From a virus: a stretch of DNA of 23,558 nucleotides. Below are positions 6,815 to 14,630 of this stretch, one piece after another. The notes beneath the pieces were generated by a model, which did no database searches, had not been told where the DNA came from, and saw nothing but the letters and a program-made list of their open reading frames with translations. The stretch covers positions 1 through 23,558 of IMG/VR virus record IMGVR_UViG_3300021138_000175; one strand, 5' to 3'. Numbering within the stretch: the first letter of the stretch is position 1; each line of letters starts with the position of its first letter. The position numbers and the translations under genes were made by a program.

Positions 6815-7348
6815 ATGGCTACATTAGAAGACTTAAGTTACGAAGCTAGGGATGAACTAGCATTATTGATGCGTGAAATGTCGGAAAACCCGGCTACGCG
6901 TGCATCTGTATTGCGTTTGACCAAGCAATTACGCCCCAATATGCCGATTCCTGAGTTAGAAATTCAGGATCAAACCTCCGCTATTGTTCAACAGTCCAAC
7001 CAAAAGGTTGAGGCACTGGAAGCAAAGCTGCGTGAGAAAGAAGTCATGGCAGAGTTGGAGCAACGCCGTCACAACCTGATCAAGAAAGGTCTGGTGCAAG
7101 ACGAGGCAGATATTCCAAAAGTGGAAGCGTTGATGCTTGAGAAAGGCATGACCAACCACGAAACGGCAGCAGAATACTTTAATTGGATGCAACAAGCAGC
7201 GACACCTACGCCTTCTGGATACAATCCCAGTGCGTTGTCTAAGTTTGACTTGAGTGCGTTCTACAAGAATCCGCAGCAAGCAGCACGGAACGAGGCATCA
7301 AAAGCCCTAAGTGAATTACGTGGCCCTCGCCGGCCCATAGGGTTGTAG
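6815..7348 (+). CDS. Scaffolding protein (177 aa)
   Basis: Scaffold proteins direct capsid protein into a procapsid shell and leave before packaging. The gene sits immediately before the major capsid gene. The product is acidic to helical with a likely coiled coil at about residues 52-92 (QTSAIVQQSNQKVEALEAKL then EKEVMAELEQRR) and ends in a short helical/basic tail, KALSELRGPRRPIGL, similar in kind to the basic C-terminal coat-binding ends of known scaffolds. Length is short but within the range for podoviruses. GGAAGGGGATAG precedes the ATG. No protease domain is visible. The call rests on position and structure pattern, not on a specific sequence motif. Confidence 0.75.
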   Translation: MATLEDLSYEARDELALLMREMSENPATRASVLRLTKQLRPNMPIPELEIQDQTSAIVQQSNQKVEALEAKLREKEVMAELEQRRHNLIKKGLVQDEADIPKVEALMLEKGMTNHETAAEYFNWMQQAATPTPSGYNPSALSKFDLSAFYKNPQQAARNEASKALSELRGPRRPIGL

Positions 7349-7386
7349 TTGTTAGTAGGGGATAAAATTTTTATGGGAGATAAGCC

Positions 7387-8388
7387 ATGCCTATAGGCGG
7401 CGGTATTATTCCAGCAACGGGATCGAACCAATACACGGAGCTGACGTACGTAACGCGCCGGGCATTTATCCCCAAGCTGGTCGTTCAGCTATACAACAGC
7501 ACACCCTTGTTAGCAGCATTGATTTCCAACAGTCAGTCTGCTTCTGGTGGTGTATCCTCAGTTACCGTACCTGTACAGGGTGCTCAGTTCGTCAACGCTC
7601 AGTGGTCTGATTATTCTGGTTCTTTCAACCAGCCTTCAGTCCAGCAGGGTGCTTACAACGCTGAATACGATCTGAAGTTAATGATCGCTCCTGTTCCTTT
7701 CCTCGGAATGGAAGGTGCAGTTCAGCAAGACGCAGCCATTATTCCTCTGATCGAAGCGCGTATGAATGACGCGACTAACGTGATGATGGATGCAATGTCT
7801 ACCGCCTTGTACAACAACTCAACCAATACTCAACAGTTTATTGGTTTGCCCGCAGCGGTGTCTGCATCAGGTACATACGGCAACATCAGCCGTTCAACCT
7901 ATACTTGGTGGCAGTCAGGTTCTTATGCCGCAGGTAACGTCAACCCCACCCGTCAGAACGTACTCCAGTACATTTCTGGCACGGTGAAGAAAGGTGCTGA
8001 AGTTCCCACATTTGGTGTGTGCGGCTTTGGTACTTGGACGTTGTTGGCACAAGACTTTGTAGGCCAAGAACAGTATGTGATTACTCCTGGTAGCGGTTTT
8101 GATGGCGATGCAAACGGCCCCCAAGCAGCGTTCCGTGCGCTGATGGTTGCTGGTGTACCCATCTATGCTGACCCCTACTGCCCCGAAGGTACTCTGTATC
8201 TGTTGAACACCAATTACTTGTCTCTGTACATCCATGAGCAAGGTTCGTTTGTGTTTACTGGATTTGAGTCCACTCTACCTAACTGGCAGATTGGTTATGT
8301 AGGTGCTGTGATCATGATTGCGGAATTGGTTTCTACCAAGCCCAAGAGCATGACGGCAGTGACCGGCTATAACTACCTGTCGCTATAA
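7387..8388 (+). CDS. Major capsid protein (333 aa)
   Basis: This is the shell-forming protein, by position after scaffold, length and composition: mixed alpha/beta, few charged runs, many aromatics and Gln/Ser/Asn. The N-terminus carries TELTYVTRRAFIPKLVVQLY (residues 17-36) followed by STPLLAAL, the opening found in a group of environmental phage coat proteins. Later parts include PVQGAQFVNAQWSDYSG (about 60-76) and VAGVPIYADPYCPEGTLYLLN (about 255-275), a 'g.piy.Dp.cp.g.ly.ln' block typical of HK97-fold coat proteins near the C-terminal P domain. GGGAGA seven bases before the ATG is a good ribosome site. No N-terminal delta domain is needed, as the scaffold is separate. Confidence 0.88.
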   Translation: MPIGGGIIPATGSNQYTELTYVTRRAFIPKLVVQLYNSTPLLAALISNSQSASGGVSSVTVPVQGAQFVNAQWSDYSGSFNQPSVQQGAYNAEYDLKLMIAPVPFLGMEGAVQQDAAIIPLIEARMNDATNVMMDAMSTALYNNSTNTQQFIGLPAAVSASGTYGNISRSTYTWWQSGSYAAGNVNPTRQNVLQYISGTVKKGAEVPTFGVCGFGTWTLLAQDFVGQEQYVITPGSGFDGDANGPQAAFRALMVAGVPIYADPYCPEGTLYLLNTNYLSLYIHEQGSFVFTGFESTLPNWQIGYVGAVIMIAELVSTKPKSMTAVTGYNYLSL

Positions 8389-8399
8389 GGAGATAAGTC

Positions 8400-8750
8400 A
8401 TGTCATTAAGCACAAACAAAATCCTTTTAGCTAATGCGTCTACGAACACCGCAGGTGCATTTTTCCAGGTTACATCGTTTAACGTCACTGCTAACACAAC
8501 TCAAGCTAACACGACCATTCCTGCTGGTTTGTGGTTTGTGACCAACACTGCAAACGTGACCATTTACTTCAACACTTCTAACAACGTGGCTTCCCCCACG
8601 TTTACTACCGCACTGGCAAACAACACTGCCGGTTTGGTGTACTCAGACGGTGTGAACGTATTGGCTAACTCTGCACTGGGTAACGTGACGATCAACTTGT
8701 ATGGTTCTAACGGTGGCCAGAACGTAAGCGGCACTTATAACGCCTCTTAA
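8400..8750 (+). CDS. Asn/Thr-rich beta protein, candidate head decoration (116 aa)
   Basis: The gene follows the capsid gene by 11 bases, with TAAGGAGAT before the ATG. The protein is almost free of charged residues and rich in Asn, Thr, Ala and Val, as in beta-sandwich virion proteins (FNVTANTTQANTTIPAG; YSDGVNVLANSALGNVTI). The 'pAGlwfVtntaNVtiyfn' block resembles small virion surface proteins of environmental phages. Placement directly after the coat gene favours a decoration or head-fibre subunit, but no structural motif proves it. Val after Asn is often coded AAC-GTC or AAC-GTG, as in the fibre genes. Confidence 0.75.
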   Translation: MSLSTNKILLANASTNTAGAFFQVTSFNVTANTTQANTTIPAGLWFVTNTANVTIYFNTSNNVASPTFTTALANNTAGLVYSDGVNVLANSALGNVTINLYGSNGGQNVSGTYNAS

Positions 8751-8759
8751 GGAGAAATC

Positions 8760-9230
8760 ATGGCTAATCCAGATTCAGTCAGTCAGTTTTACCTTGACTC
8801 GTTTAGCGCAGGGCGTATTGGTCAGATTACTGCCACTACTCTTAACGCTACTTCGAACTCAGGTGTGGCCGCCTTAACCATTCCGCTTTTAAACGGCGGT
8901 TTGACTAAAGGTGCTTCTGTTGGTAGTTCTGGTGCGGTCATTCCTCGCCGTGTAACAATCAACAATCCATCTGGAAGCATGGCAAACGCTAACATCTCAA
9001 TTACTACTAGCAATGATGGAAACATCTCAAATGCAGTAGTAGCTAATGTAGTGTTGGCTAACGTCACAGCAACAGGTACGTTTCAAGACCTCACCATTGC
9101 TCCTGCTTTTCTCTCCGGAAATGTGGTAAGTGGATATAACACCCAGGCGTTGTATATCAACATCAATGCGCCTCAAGGTGGTACAAACACTTGCTCGATC
9201 CAAGTTTACGGCGATGTGGTGAGTTTCTAA
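8760..9230 (+). CDS. Second Asn/Ser-rich beta protein, candidate decoration or virion surface protein (156 aa)
   Basis: Composition matches the preceding gene: few charges, many Asn, Thr, Ala, Val and Ile, with alternating strand pattern (MANANISITTSNDGNISNAV; LYININAPQGGTNTCSIQVY). GGAGAAATC precedes the ATG, and the stop overlaps the next start (TAATG). It may share ancestry or at least a beta-sandwich design with the previous protein, though no clear sequence repeat links them. A role as second decoration protein or a fibre-base protein is inferred from position only. Confidence 0.75.
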   Translation: MANPDSVSQFYLDSFSAGRIGQITATTLNATSNSGVAALTIPLLNGGLTKGASVGSSGAVIPRRVTINNPSGSMANANISITTSNDGNISNAVVANVVLANVTATGTFQDLTIAPAFLSGNVVSGYNTQALYININAPQGGTNTCSIQVYGDVVSF

Positions 9231-9565
9231 TGTCAAACATTTATGTGACAAACCGTTGGAACAAACCAGTAGTCATGTCTTACTGTTTTGTTTTCTACGA
9301 GTTTCCAGTAGGTCAAACGGTAGAAGTACCGTTAGATGCGGCGCGTCACATATTTGGTTTTGATGAAGATGATAAAGAGCCTTATATGGTGAGGCTTGGA
9401 TGGATTAGAACAAAGAATGATTACGATGAATCTGTAAAGATTTATGATCGTTTTGAGTTTTTATTCGAGCCACCAAAAAAGAACCACTCTCTATCCCCGG
9501 TGGTGGAAAAAGTACCCTTGCCCAACGCAAGAAGGGCAGGGGGAACCGTCCAAGCTAATGCGTAA
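9230..9565 (+). CDS. Conserved-type virion-region protein (111 aa)
   Basis: The ATG at 9230 overlaps the previous stop (TAATG); an upstream in-frame TTG at 9191 was not used because it lies inside the preceding gene. The protein begins MSNIYVTNRWNKPVVMSYCF and contains FPVGQTVEVPLDAARHIFGF and EPYMVRLGWIRTKNDYDE, ending SLSPVVEKVPLP and a small Ala/Gly/Arg tail. This 'TNRW..P...y...yeFpVG..vevP...A.HiFg......ePy..RLGW' pattern recurs in environmental podoviruses between coat and adaptor genes. Its role is unknown to me. The slippery heptamer A-AAA-AAG at 9475-9481 sits in frame (see findings). Confidence 0.82.
   Translation: MSNIYVTNRWNKPVVMSYCFVFYEFPVGQTVEVPLDAARHIFGFDEDDKEPYMVRLGWIRTKNDYDESVKIYDRFEFLFEPPKKNHSLSPVVEKVPLPNARRAGGTVQANA
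9475..9481 (+). promoter_or_regulatory. Possible -1 frameshift slippery heptamer
   Basis: A-AAA-AAG lies in the correct reading phase (zero-frame codons AAA AAG at 9476-9481) in the 111-aa gene. A -1 slip would read 25 further codons to TAA at 9556-9558, replacing the C-terminus by a strongly basic tail including GKSTLAQRKKGRGN. The heptamer type is the one used in E. coli dnaX. No clear stimulatory stem or internal Shine-Dalgarno was found, so use is unproven. Confidence 0.2.
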
Positions 9566-9577
9566 CATGGGAGTTAC

Positions 9578-10444
9578 ATGGCAACAACACTTAGCCAGTA
9601 CATTACGCAAGTGCAGTATTTGCTGCATGATGCTACCGGAGTTTTTTACACTCAAACTCAACTAACCTCCTATATCAATCAAGCGCGTGAGCGCGTGGTT
9701 CGAGATACAGGTGCGTTACGCACAATTCAAACATTGACTGTTCCTGCTTCACCTTCTGCTGGTGGACAAGCTCCTGTTTTGTGGACAGCTAATACCGCAG
9801 TCACGGTAGGGCAACAGTTAGTTAGCAACATCTATACATACATTGTAACGACTGCTGGAACTACGGGTAGCACAGCACCACCGTACCCCGGTAGCAGCAG
9901 TAGCAATTACAGTGGCAATGTGTACCCGCCCAGCACTCCGTTTCAAGATGGAACGGCATACATACAATATGTGGGCAATGCAGAACAAATCAACTATGTG
10001 ACCTTGCCATCGGGTGTGCAAACCCTGGATGTGCTGAACATTAACTTGTACTGGGGTAATACGCGCGTACCTTTACGGTACTTGCCCTGGACGCAGTTCA
10101 ATGCCGAGTTACGGTTCTGGCAGAACTATATTGGTAGACCTATCTGCTTTACCCAGTATGGACAGGGATCAATCATCATTGCGCCTGTGCCTGACAACAT
10201 CTATACCGTAGATATTGATACGGTGATCTTGCCAAGCAATCTGACCAATCTGTCTGACGTAGACAATATCAATGACCCGTACAATACTCCTGTGCCATTC
10301 TACGCAGCTTACCTTGCTAAGTATTACGAGCAGAGTTTTGGTGAGGCTGAGATTTACAAGCAAGAGTACAACAAGCACGTCCAAGCGGTGCTAGTCGCAA
10401 TCAGCACACGCAGGATGCCAACTCCATACTCGAACCCATTCTGA
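9578..10444 (+). CDS. Head-tail adaptor, P22 gp4-like by position (288 aa)
   Basis: The N-terminal helical part (QYITQVQYLLHDATGVFYT then LTSYINQARERVVRDTGALR, residues 7-48) and the C-terminal helical part (VPFYAAYLAKYYEQSFGEAE then YNKHVQAVLVAI) together give the adaptor pattern in which helices pack below the portal. Between them, residues about 67-133 form a separate module of the type W-x-A-N-T-A-V-T-V-G...TTAGTTGSTAPPYP...QDGTAYIQYVG, a short beta module often seen as a fused element in phage tail proteins ('tayavGd...Y.vttaGtsGstaP...DGt..w'). After it, YLPWTQFNAELRFWQNYIGRP and a beta hairpin region follow. Length is larger than P22 gp4 because of this insert. It precedes the gp10-like gene, the same order as in P22. 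Confidence 0.75.
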   Translation: MATTLSQYITQVQYLLHDATGVFYTQTQLTSYINQARERVVRDTGALRTIQTLTVPASPSAGGQAPVLWTANTAVTVGQQLVSNIYTYIVTTAGTTGSTAPPYPGSSSSNYSGNVYPPSTPFQDGTAYIQYVGNAEQINYVTLPSGVQTLDVLNINLYWGNTRVPLRYLPWTQFNAELRFWQNYIGRPICFTQYGQGSIIIAPVPDNIYTVDIDTVILPSNLTNLSDVDNINDPYNTPVPFYAAYLAKYYEQSFGEAEIYKQEYNKHVQAVLVAISTRRMPTPYSNPF

Positions 10445-10445
10445 C

Positions 10446-12428
10446 ATGGCCTCCGCAGAGCAAAAGAAATCGTATGCGGTAGTCAAACAGTTCAAAGGTC
10501 TAAACACCAAGGCTAACCGCACGGCTATTGATGAGGCAGAGTTTTCATGGATAGAGAACGCAATGCCTGTGGGTTATGCAAACGTCAGAATCACGCCTAC
10601 TTCTAGCAACGTAGGCAATGTCACGTTTGCCAACGCAGTAAGTAATTACTTCTCTGTAAACGTAGGTCTGAACGACTATTTGCTTGCTTTTCAGTTAGAC
10701 GGCTCTTTGCAAGCAGTCAATCTGCAAACCAACTCTCTGATCAATGTAGCAACATCAGGTACGTTTACGGGTGACGGCAAAACCAATGTTAGCCAATGGC
10801 AAAACACAAATACTTTGATTGGTGATTCTGCTAAAGGGCTATTTAGCTGGGATGGCACGAATCTAGTCAGTATTGGTTCTGTTGGCCTTATTGGAATCAC
10901 TAACCCAGGTTCGGGTTATGTGACTGCACCTGCTGTGACTATCTCTGCCCCTAATCAAACAGGTGGTCAACAGGCTTATGCTACGGCAATCATTACTGCA
11001 AACGCAGTCAGTGGTTTTTCTCTTACTCAAGCCGGCTCCGGTTATACGTCAGCACCAACTGTTACTTTGTCTGGCGGTGGCGGTAGCAATGCCACAGCAG
11101 TAGCTCAAATAGTGACCTTTGCAACTGGCACAATGTCAGTTTTAGTCACTAATGGTGGTGCTGGATATACCAATGCAGCTAATACGGTAGTCACGATTAC
11201 AGGTGGTGGCGGGGCTAATGCAGCCGGTAAAGCCATTATCTCAGGCAACATTGTTACCCAAGTCATTATGACTAATGTGGGTGATCATTACAGTAATGCG
11301 GCCAATCTATCTGTAACTATTACAGGCGGCGGTGCTACGACTAACGCTACAGCCAATGGTGTCATTACAAGCAATGCGATTGTAGGTGTGGCTACATTTT
11401 CTGGTCGCACTTGGGTAGCGCAGGGTAGAACGGTATCGTATTCCTCGGCAGTAAGTTTTACTGACTTTACTACGGTATCTGCCGGTCAAATTATTCTGAC
11501 TGACTCAACGCTACACGGCAATATTCAGCAGCTATTGTCTGCAAACAATTTCCTATACGTGTTTGGCGATGACTCAATTAACGTATTCTCTAATCTACAG
11601 GTACAGACAAACGGTACTACAGTATTCACCAATACTAACGTCAGCGCATCTGTAGGTTCTAAACGGCCTTACGCCATCTTTCCGTACTTCCGTTCAGTGC
11701 TATTTATGAACGATTACGGGGTGTATGCCCTAGTTGGCTCGACTACTTCTAAGCTATCCGATCCTTTGGACGGAATCTTGCCCTACATTGACTTTACCAA
11801 GCCTATTACGGCAGGTCAGGTCTTGCTCAACAACATCTTGTGTTCGGCATTTAACTTCTACTACACGGGTGGACAAGGTGTTTCTGGCAGCAGCCGGTAC
11901 ATCCAAGCCGTGTTTTTTGAGAAGAAATGGTTCTTAACCAGTGCAGATAACGCTTTGTCATACGTTACATCTGCACCTGTGGGCGGCAAGATCAATCTGT
12001 ATGGCACAAACGGTAATTCGTGTGTGCAGCTATATAGCAATGCTAGTGCAAACGTATCCAGTTATGTACAGACGGCTTTGATGCCGATGGGCGATCCTAT
12101 CCGTACTAAACAGGCTTTGAAGCTAGGTGTAGAGGCAACATTAACCAATAACGCTACCATGTTGGTGACAGTGGATAGTGAAAGCGGTAGCAGTCCAACG
12201 TATACTCTTACTGACTATGTGTACTGGGTAAATAACTTTGGTACAACTATACCTTGGATCAATAACTCTTTAGCAACAGTGTCTTGGAATGGTTCAGCAG
12301 GGTATGTGTTGTACAAGAATGACGCACAGCAATACGGTAAGTATTTGGGTATGACGGTGCAATCCAACAGTGCAGCTTTTGTGATTAACGGATTTGAGTT
12401 CGAGCATGAACTCAGAGTGAGGTTCTAA
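10446..12428 (+). CDS. Tail accessory / DNA stabilisation protein, P22 gp10-like, with inserted repeats (660 aa)
   Basis: Proteins at this place close the portal channel and form the tail hub on which the needle and fibres sit. The N-terminus has the hallmark QFKGLNTKANRTAIDEAEF (residues 15-33) and blade-like beta repeats (NDYLLAFQLDGSLQAVN; KGLFSWDGTNLVSIG), then NNFLYVFGDDSINVFSN, RPYAIFPYFRSVLFMNDYGV and a beta-rich C-terminus. Residues about 150-315 are different: four copies of a 41-42-residue Gly/Ala/Thr-rich unit keyed by GSGY 155, GSGY 197, GAGY 238 and GDHY 279. They interrupt the propeller-like fold between SWDGTNLV and FSGRTWVAQGRTVSY. The core is probably the conserved hub, and the repeats an outer decoration. 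It starts one base after the adaptor stop. Confidence 0.8.
   Translation: MASAEQKKSYAVVKQFKGLNTKANRTAIDEAEFSWIENAMPVGYANVRITPTSSNVGNVTFANAVSNYFSVNVGLNDYLLAFQLDGSLQAVNLQTNSLINVATSGTFTGDGKTNVSQWQNTNTLIGDSAKGLFSWDGTNLVSIGSVGLIGITNPGSGYVTAPAVTISAPNQTGGQQAYATAIITANAVSGFSLTQAGSGYTSAPTVTLSGGGGSNATAVAQIVTFATGTMSVLVTNGGAGYTNAANTVVTITGGGGANAAGKAIISGNIVTQVIMTNVGDHYSNAANLSVTITGGGATTNATANGVITSNAIVGVATFSGRTWVAQGRTVSYSSAVSFTDFTTVSAGQIILTDSTLHGNIQQLLSANNFLYVFGDDSINVFSNLQVQTNGTTVFTNTNVSASVGSKRPYAIFPYFRSVLFMNDYGVYALVGSTTSKLSDPLDGILPYIDFTKPITAGQVLLNNILCSAFNFYYTGGQGVSGSSRYIQAVFFEKKWFLTSADNALSYVTSAPVGGKINLYGTNGNSCVQLYSNASANVSSYVQTALMPMGDPIRTKQALKLGVEATLTNNATMLVTVDSESGSSPTYTLTDYVYWVNNFGTTIPWINNSLATVSWNGSAGYVLYKNDAQQYGKYLGMTVQSNSAAFVINGFEFEHELRVRF
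10893..11390 (+). repeat. Four 41-residue GSGY-type protein repeats within the tail hub gene
   Basis: Each unit has the form 'I-T-(N)-G-S/A-G-Y-x-x-A-P/N-x-V-T-I/L-(S/T)-G-G-G-x-N-A-x-A-x-A'. Key tetrads fall at protein residues 155, 197, 238 and 279. The last unit is degenerate (GDHY). The DNA of the units has diverged at synonymous sites, so it is an old expansion or one kept by selection, not a recent slip. Confidence 0.75.
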
Positions 12429-12429
12429 A

Positions 12430-14274
12430 ATGGCAGTTCCCTATTCATTTGCTACGCAGACGGGTTCTATCCCTCTATCTCAACTAGACAGTAACTTTGC
12501 TACGTCTATTACCCTAGGTAATACGGCTGTGGTGCTAGGTAACACCTATAGCACGATTGGCAACCTTACCCTGTCTAACGTCACCATTTCTAGCGGTAAC
12601 GTCAGCATCAATACATCTAACGTCACCACCATCAATACAGTCAATTTGGTGGTTACGGCTAATGCTACGGTAGGCGGTAACGTCACTATTACGGGCAACG
12701 TATCAGTCAACGTAGCTAACGTCACTACACTTAATGCTACCAGTTTGACTATTACAGGTAATGAGACTGTAGGTGGCAACGTCAGCGTAACAGGCAATTT
12801 AACCTTCACAGGTACGGGTGATCGTGTCTTTGGTGATTTTACCAATGCGACCGTTACTAACCGTCTTGCTTTCCAGACCAGCACAACAAACAGCACAACG
12901 GGTATTTATGCCCTGCCTAGCGGTACGAGTACGGCTGCTTCATGGCAAGCAACTAACGCGGCTGATCCTACCAACGCCTCTAAGATTCTGATTGCAACTA
13001 ACGGCTCTACAGACGTACAGCTTGTATCCGGTATTAACGGTACGGGTACATATCTGCCTTTGTCTTTTTATACAAACGGAACGCAACAAGCGCAGATCAC
13101 AACGGCTGGAGTTTTTACTACTGTAAAAGACGCTTCTATATCAGGTCTTACTGTTGGTAAGGGTGCAGGTTCTGGATCTGGTAATACTGCATTGGGTGTC
13201 AGTGCGCTGAATTCAAACACCGCCAATAACAACACCGCCGTGGGGTATCAATCAGCGTATACAAATAGCACAGGTAGTTACATTAGTGCTTTTGGTTATT
13301 TGGCTGGATACTCTACTACTGCCGGTTTAATTACGGCTATTGGTTATCAAGCATTATATTTAAATACAACAGGAAGAAATACGGCTGTTGGTGTAAATGC
13401 TTTAAGTGCAAATACAACTGGTAGTAATAACACTGCTATTGGTGACACTTCTCTTGTAATCAATACTACAGGAAACTATAACAGTGCTTTTGGCGATCAG
13501 GCTTTAAGATCCAACACCACCGCTTCTAACAATACCGCAGTGGGTTATCAGGCTGGGTATAGCAACACCACTGGACAACCATTAATTGCTATTGGCTATC
13601 AACCTTTATATTCAAATACAACTGGTGTGCAGAATGTGGCAGTTGGAAATATTGCATTAACTCAAAATACTACAGGTGGATACAACACAGCTATTGGTCA
13701 CCAATCTCTTTACAGCAACACCACCGCCTCCAACAACACCGCCGTTGGTTGGCAATCTCTATACAACTCCAACAGAACAGCAGACACAAGTGCAAATAAC
13801 ACAGCTATAGGTTATTTTGCCGGTGGAAACATTACCACTGGTCAGAACAACGTATGTCTAGGATATAACTCTGGCACAGATGCGTTAGTCAACATATCCA
13901 CAGGTTCTAACTATGTGGTGCTTGGCAATAACTCAACTGCATCTCTGTATTGCAAAACCTCTACGATTAGCACTTCAGATATACGAGACAAAACAAATAT
14001 ACGCCCTGTTTTATTAGGCATAGATTTTGTTAGTAAGATTCAACCTATCGCGTATCAATTCAAGACTTCACGCACTGATGAAACGCCATCAAGCCGTGTG
14101 TATTTAGGCTGGTCTGCACAAGATGTATTAGCAAACCAAGGCAGTGAACATATTGTTGAAGATAGCGATCCAGAAAACCTTAAAATGGCAGGAATGGATA
14201 TGGTTGCCGTTTTATGGAAAGCAGTGCAAGAACTAAAAGCAGAGTTTGACGCATACAAAGCAACCCACCCATAA
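12430..14274 (+). CDS. Tail fibre with YadA-like repeats and S74 intramolecular chaperone (614 aa)
   Basis: The N-terminus (AVPYSFATQTGSIPLSQLDSN) is a typical phage fibre opening. Residues 30-130 are beta-helical N/V/T repeats (GNVTITGNVSVNVANVT). Residues about 250-500 hold 15 units of a 16-17-residue repeat with NTAVG/NTAIG and NTTG, a pattern like the YadA head of trimeric adhesins. The last 99 residues are a peptidase S74 (endosialidase-type) chaperone: the cut should fall before S516 in TSDIRDKTNI, with K521 five residues later as in the Ser-Lys dyad known for MYRF, then the conserved IQPIAYQFK, LGWSAQDV and MVAVLWKAVQELK, the last forming the C-terminal coiled coil. The domain drives trimerisation and is then released. 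The gene starts one base after the hub gene and is a likely host-binding fibre. Confidence 0.92.
   Translation: MAVPYSFATQTGSIPLSQLDSNFATSITLGNTAVVLGNTYSTIGNLTLSNVTISSGNVSINTSNVTTINTVNLVVTANATVGGNVTITGNVSVNVANVTTLNATSLTITGNETVGGNVSVTGNLTFTGTGDRVFGDFTNATVTNRLAFQTSTTNSTTGIYALPSGTSTAASWQATNAADPTNASKILIATNGSTDVQLVSGINGTGTYLPLSFYTNGTQQAQITTAGVFTTVKDASISGLTVGKGAGSGSGNTALGVSALNSNTANNNTAVGYQSAYTNSTGSYISAFGYLAGYSTTAGLITAIGYQALYLNTTGRNTAVGVNALSANTTGSNNTAIGDTSLVINTTGNYNSAFGDQALRSNTTASNNTAVGYQAGYSNTTGQPLIAIGYQPLYSNTTGVQNVAVGNIALTQNTTGGYNTAIGHQSLYSNTTASNNTAVGWQSLYNSNRTADTSANNTAIGYFAGGNITTGQNNVCLGYNSGTDALVNISTGSNYVVLGNNSTASLYCKTSTISTSDIRDKTNIRPVLLGIDFVSKIQPIAYQFKTSRTDETPSSRVYLGWSAQDVLANQGSEHIVEDSDPENLKMAGMDMVAVLWKAVQELKAEFDAYKATHP
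13183..13926 (+). repeat. 15 tandem YadA-like 16-17-residue repeats
   Basis: The key Ala (or Val) of the NTA-(V/I)-G core falls at protein residues 254, 270, 287, 303, 319, 336, 353, 370, 387, 404, 421, 438, 459, 476 and 497. Spacing is 16 or 17 in most cases, with two 21-residue steps. At the DNA level, stretches such as AACACCACCGC recur (about 13515 and 13728), so recombination between units is possible. Confidence 0.85.
13975..14271 (+). other. Peptidase S74 self-cleaving chaperone domain
   Basis: Nucleophile S516 is coded by TCA at 13975-13977, followed by DIRDK with K521. Release of the 99-residue fragment after trimer assembly is known for the family. All main blocks are present, so the domain looks active. 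Confidence 0.85.
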
Positions 14275-14283
14275 GGAGCAATC

Positions 14284-14613
14284 ATGTCTATTACATACAC
14301 CACCACTATCAACTCAATGTACTGCGTACAGTCACCCCAACCCGATTACGTTGTGAATGTCCTTTTCACCGTGTCTGGTACTGATGGTACACATACTGCT
14401 TCTATTGATGGCAACGTACAATTAGCCGTTGAAGCCAGCGATCCTAACTTTGTGCCGTATGCGAATCTGACTCAGACAATTGTGTTGGGTTGGATCAACG
14501 CACAGACCAATAATCAAGAGAACTATTACGCCAATATTGATGGTCAGATAGCTTCTCTGATTACACCACCTGTATCACCTACAGCAACCGCTTTACCTTG
14601 GGCAACTGCCTAA
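14284..14613 (+). CDS. Small virion-type protein between the fibre genes (109 aa)
   Basis: AAGGAG precedes the ATG. The protein is a soluble beta/alpha mix: a strand-rich first half (VVNVLFTVSGTDGTHTASIDGNVQL), then FVPYANLTQTIVLGWINAQTNNQENYYANIDGQIASLI, ending in Pro/Ala/Thr. The motif '(T)...vLgWinaq...e...yya.idgqIasl' is familiar from small proteins encoded beside fibre genes in cyano- and other aquatic phages; the function is not established. It could be a fibre chaperone or a minor fibre subunit. No signal or membrane segment. Confidence 0.78.
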   Translation: MSITYTTTINSMYCVQSPQPDYVVNVLFTVSGTDGTHTASIDGNVQLAVEASDPNFVPYANLTQTIVLGWINAQTNNQENYYANIDGQIASLITPPVSPTATALPWATA

Positions 14614-14630
14614 TTAACTTGGGGATAACC

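Noticed and set aside
7353-7365. TAGTAGGGGATAA, a 13-mer shared with 5886-5898, as a late promoter or processing site
   Set aside because: A few exact 13-mer pairs are expected by chance in 23.5 kb, and GGGGATA is also a recurrent ribosome-site variant here (6795, 14622, 23529). Position alone is not enough.
7373-7396. 7-codon leader peptide overlapping the capsid start (ATG 7373)
   Set aside because: The ATGGGAGA is better read as the ribosome site of the capsid gene; no independent ribosome site precedes it.
9505-9530. Walker A-like GGGKST in the -1 frame of the 111-aa gene
   Set aside because: No ATPase context and only 25 codons long; resemblance is accidental.
12546-12896. Minus-strand open frames opposite the fibre genes (also 15235-15681)
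   Set aside because: Val/Leu/Thr/Pro-rich antisense readings of the N/V/T repeats without start signals; shadow frames.
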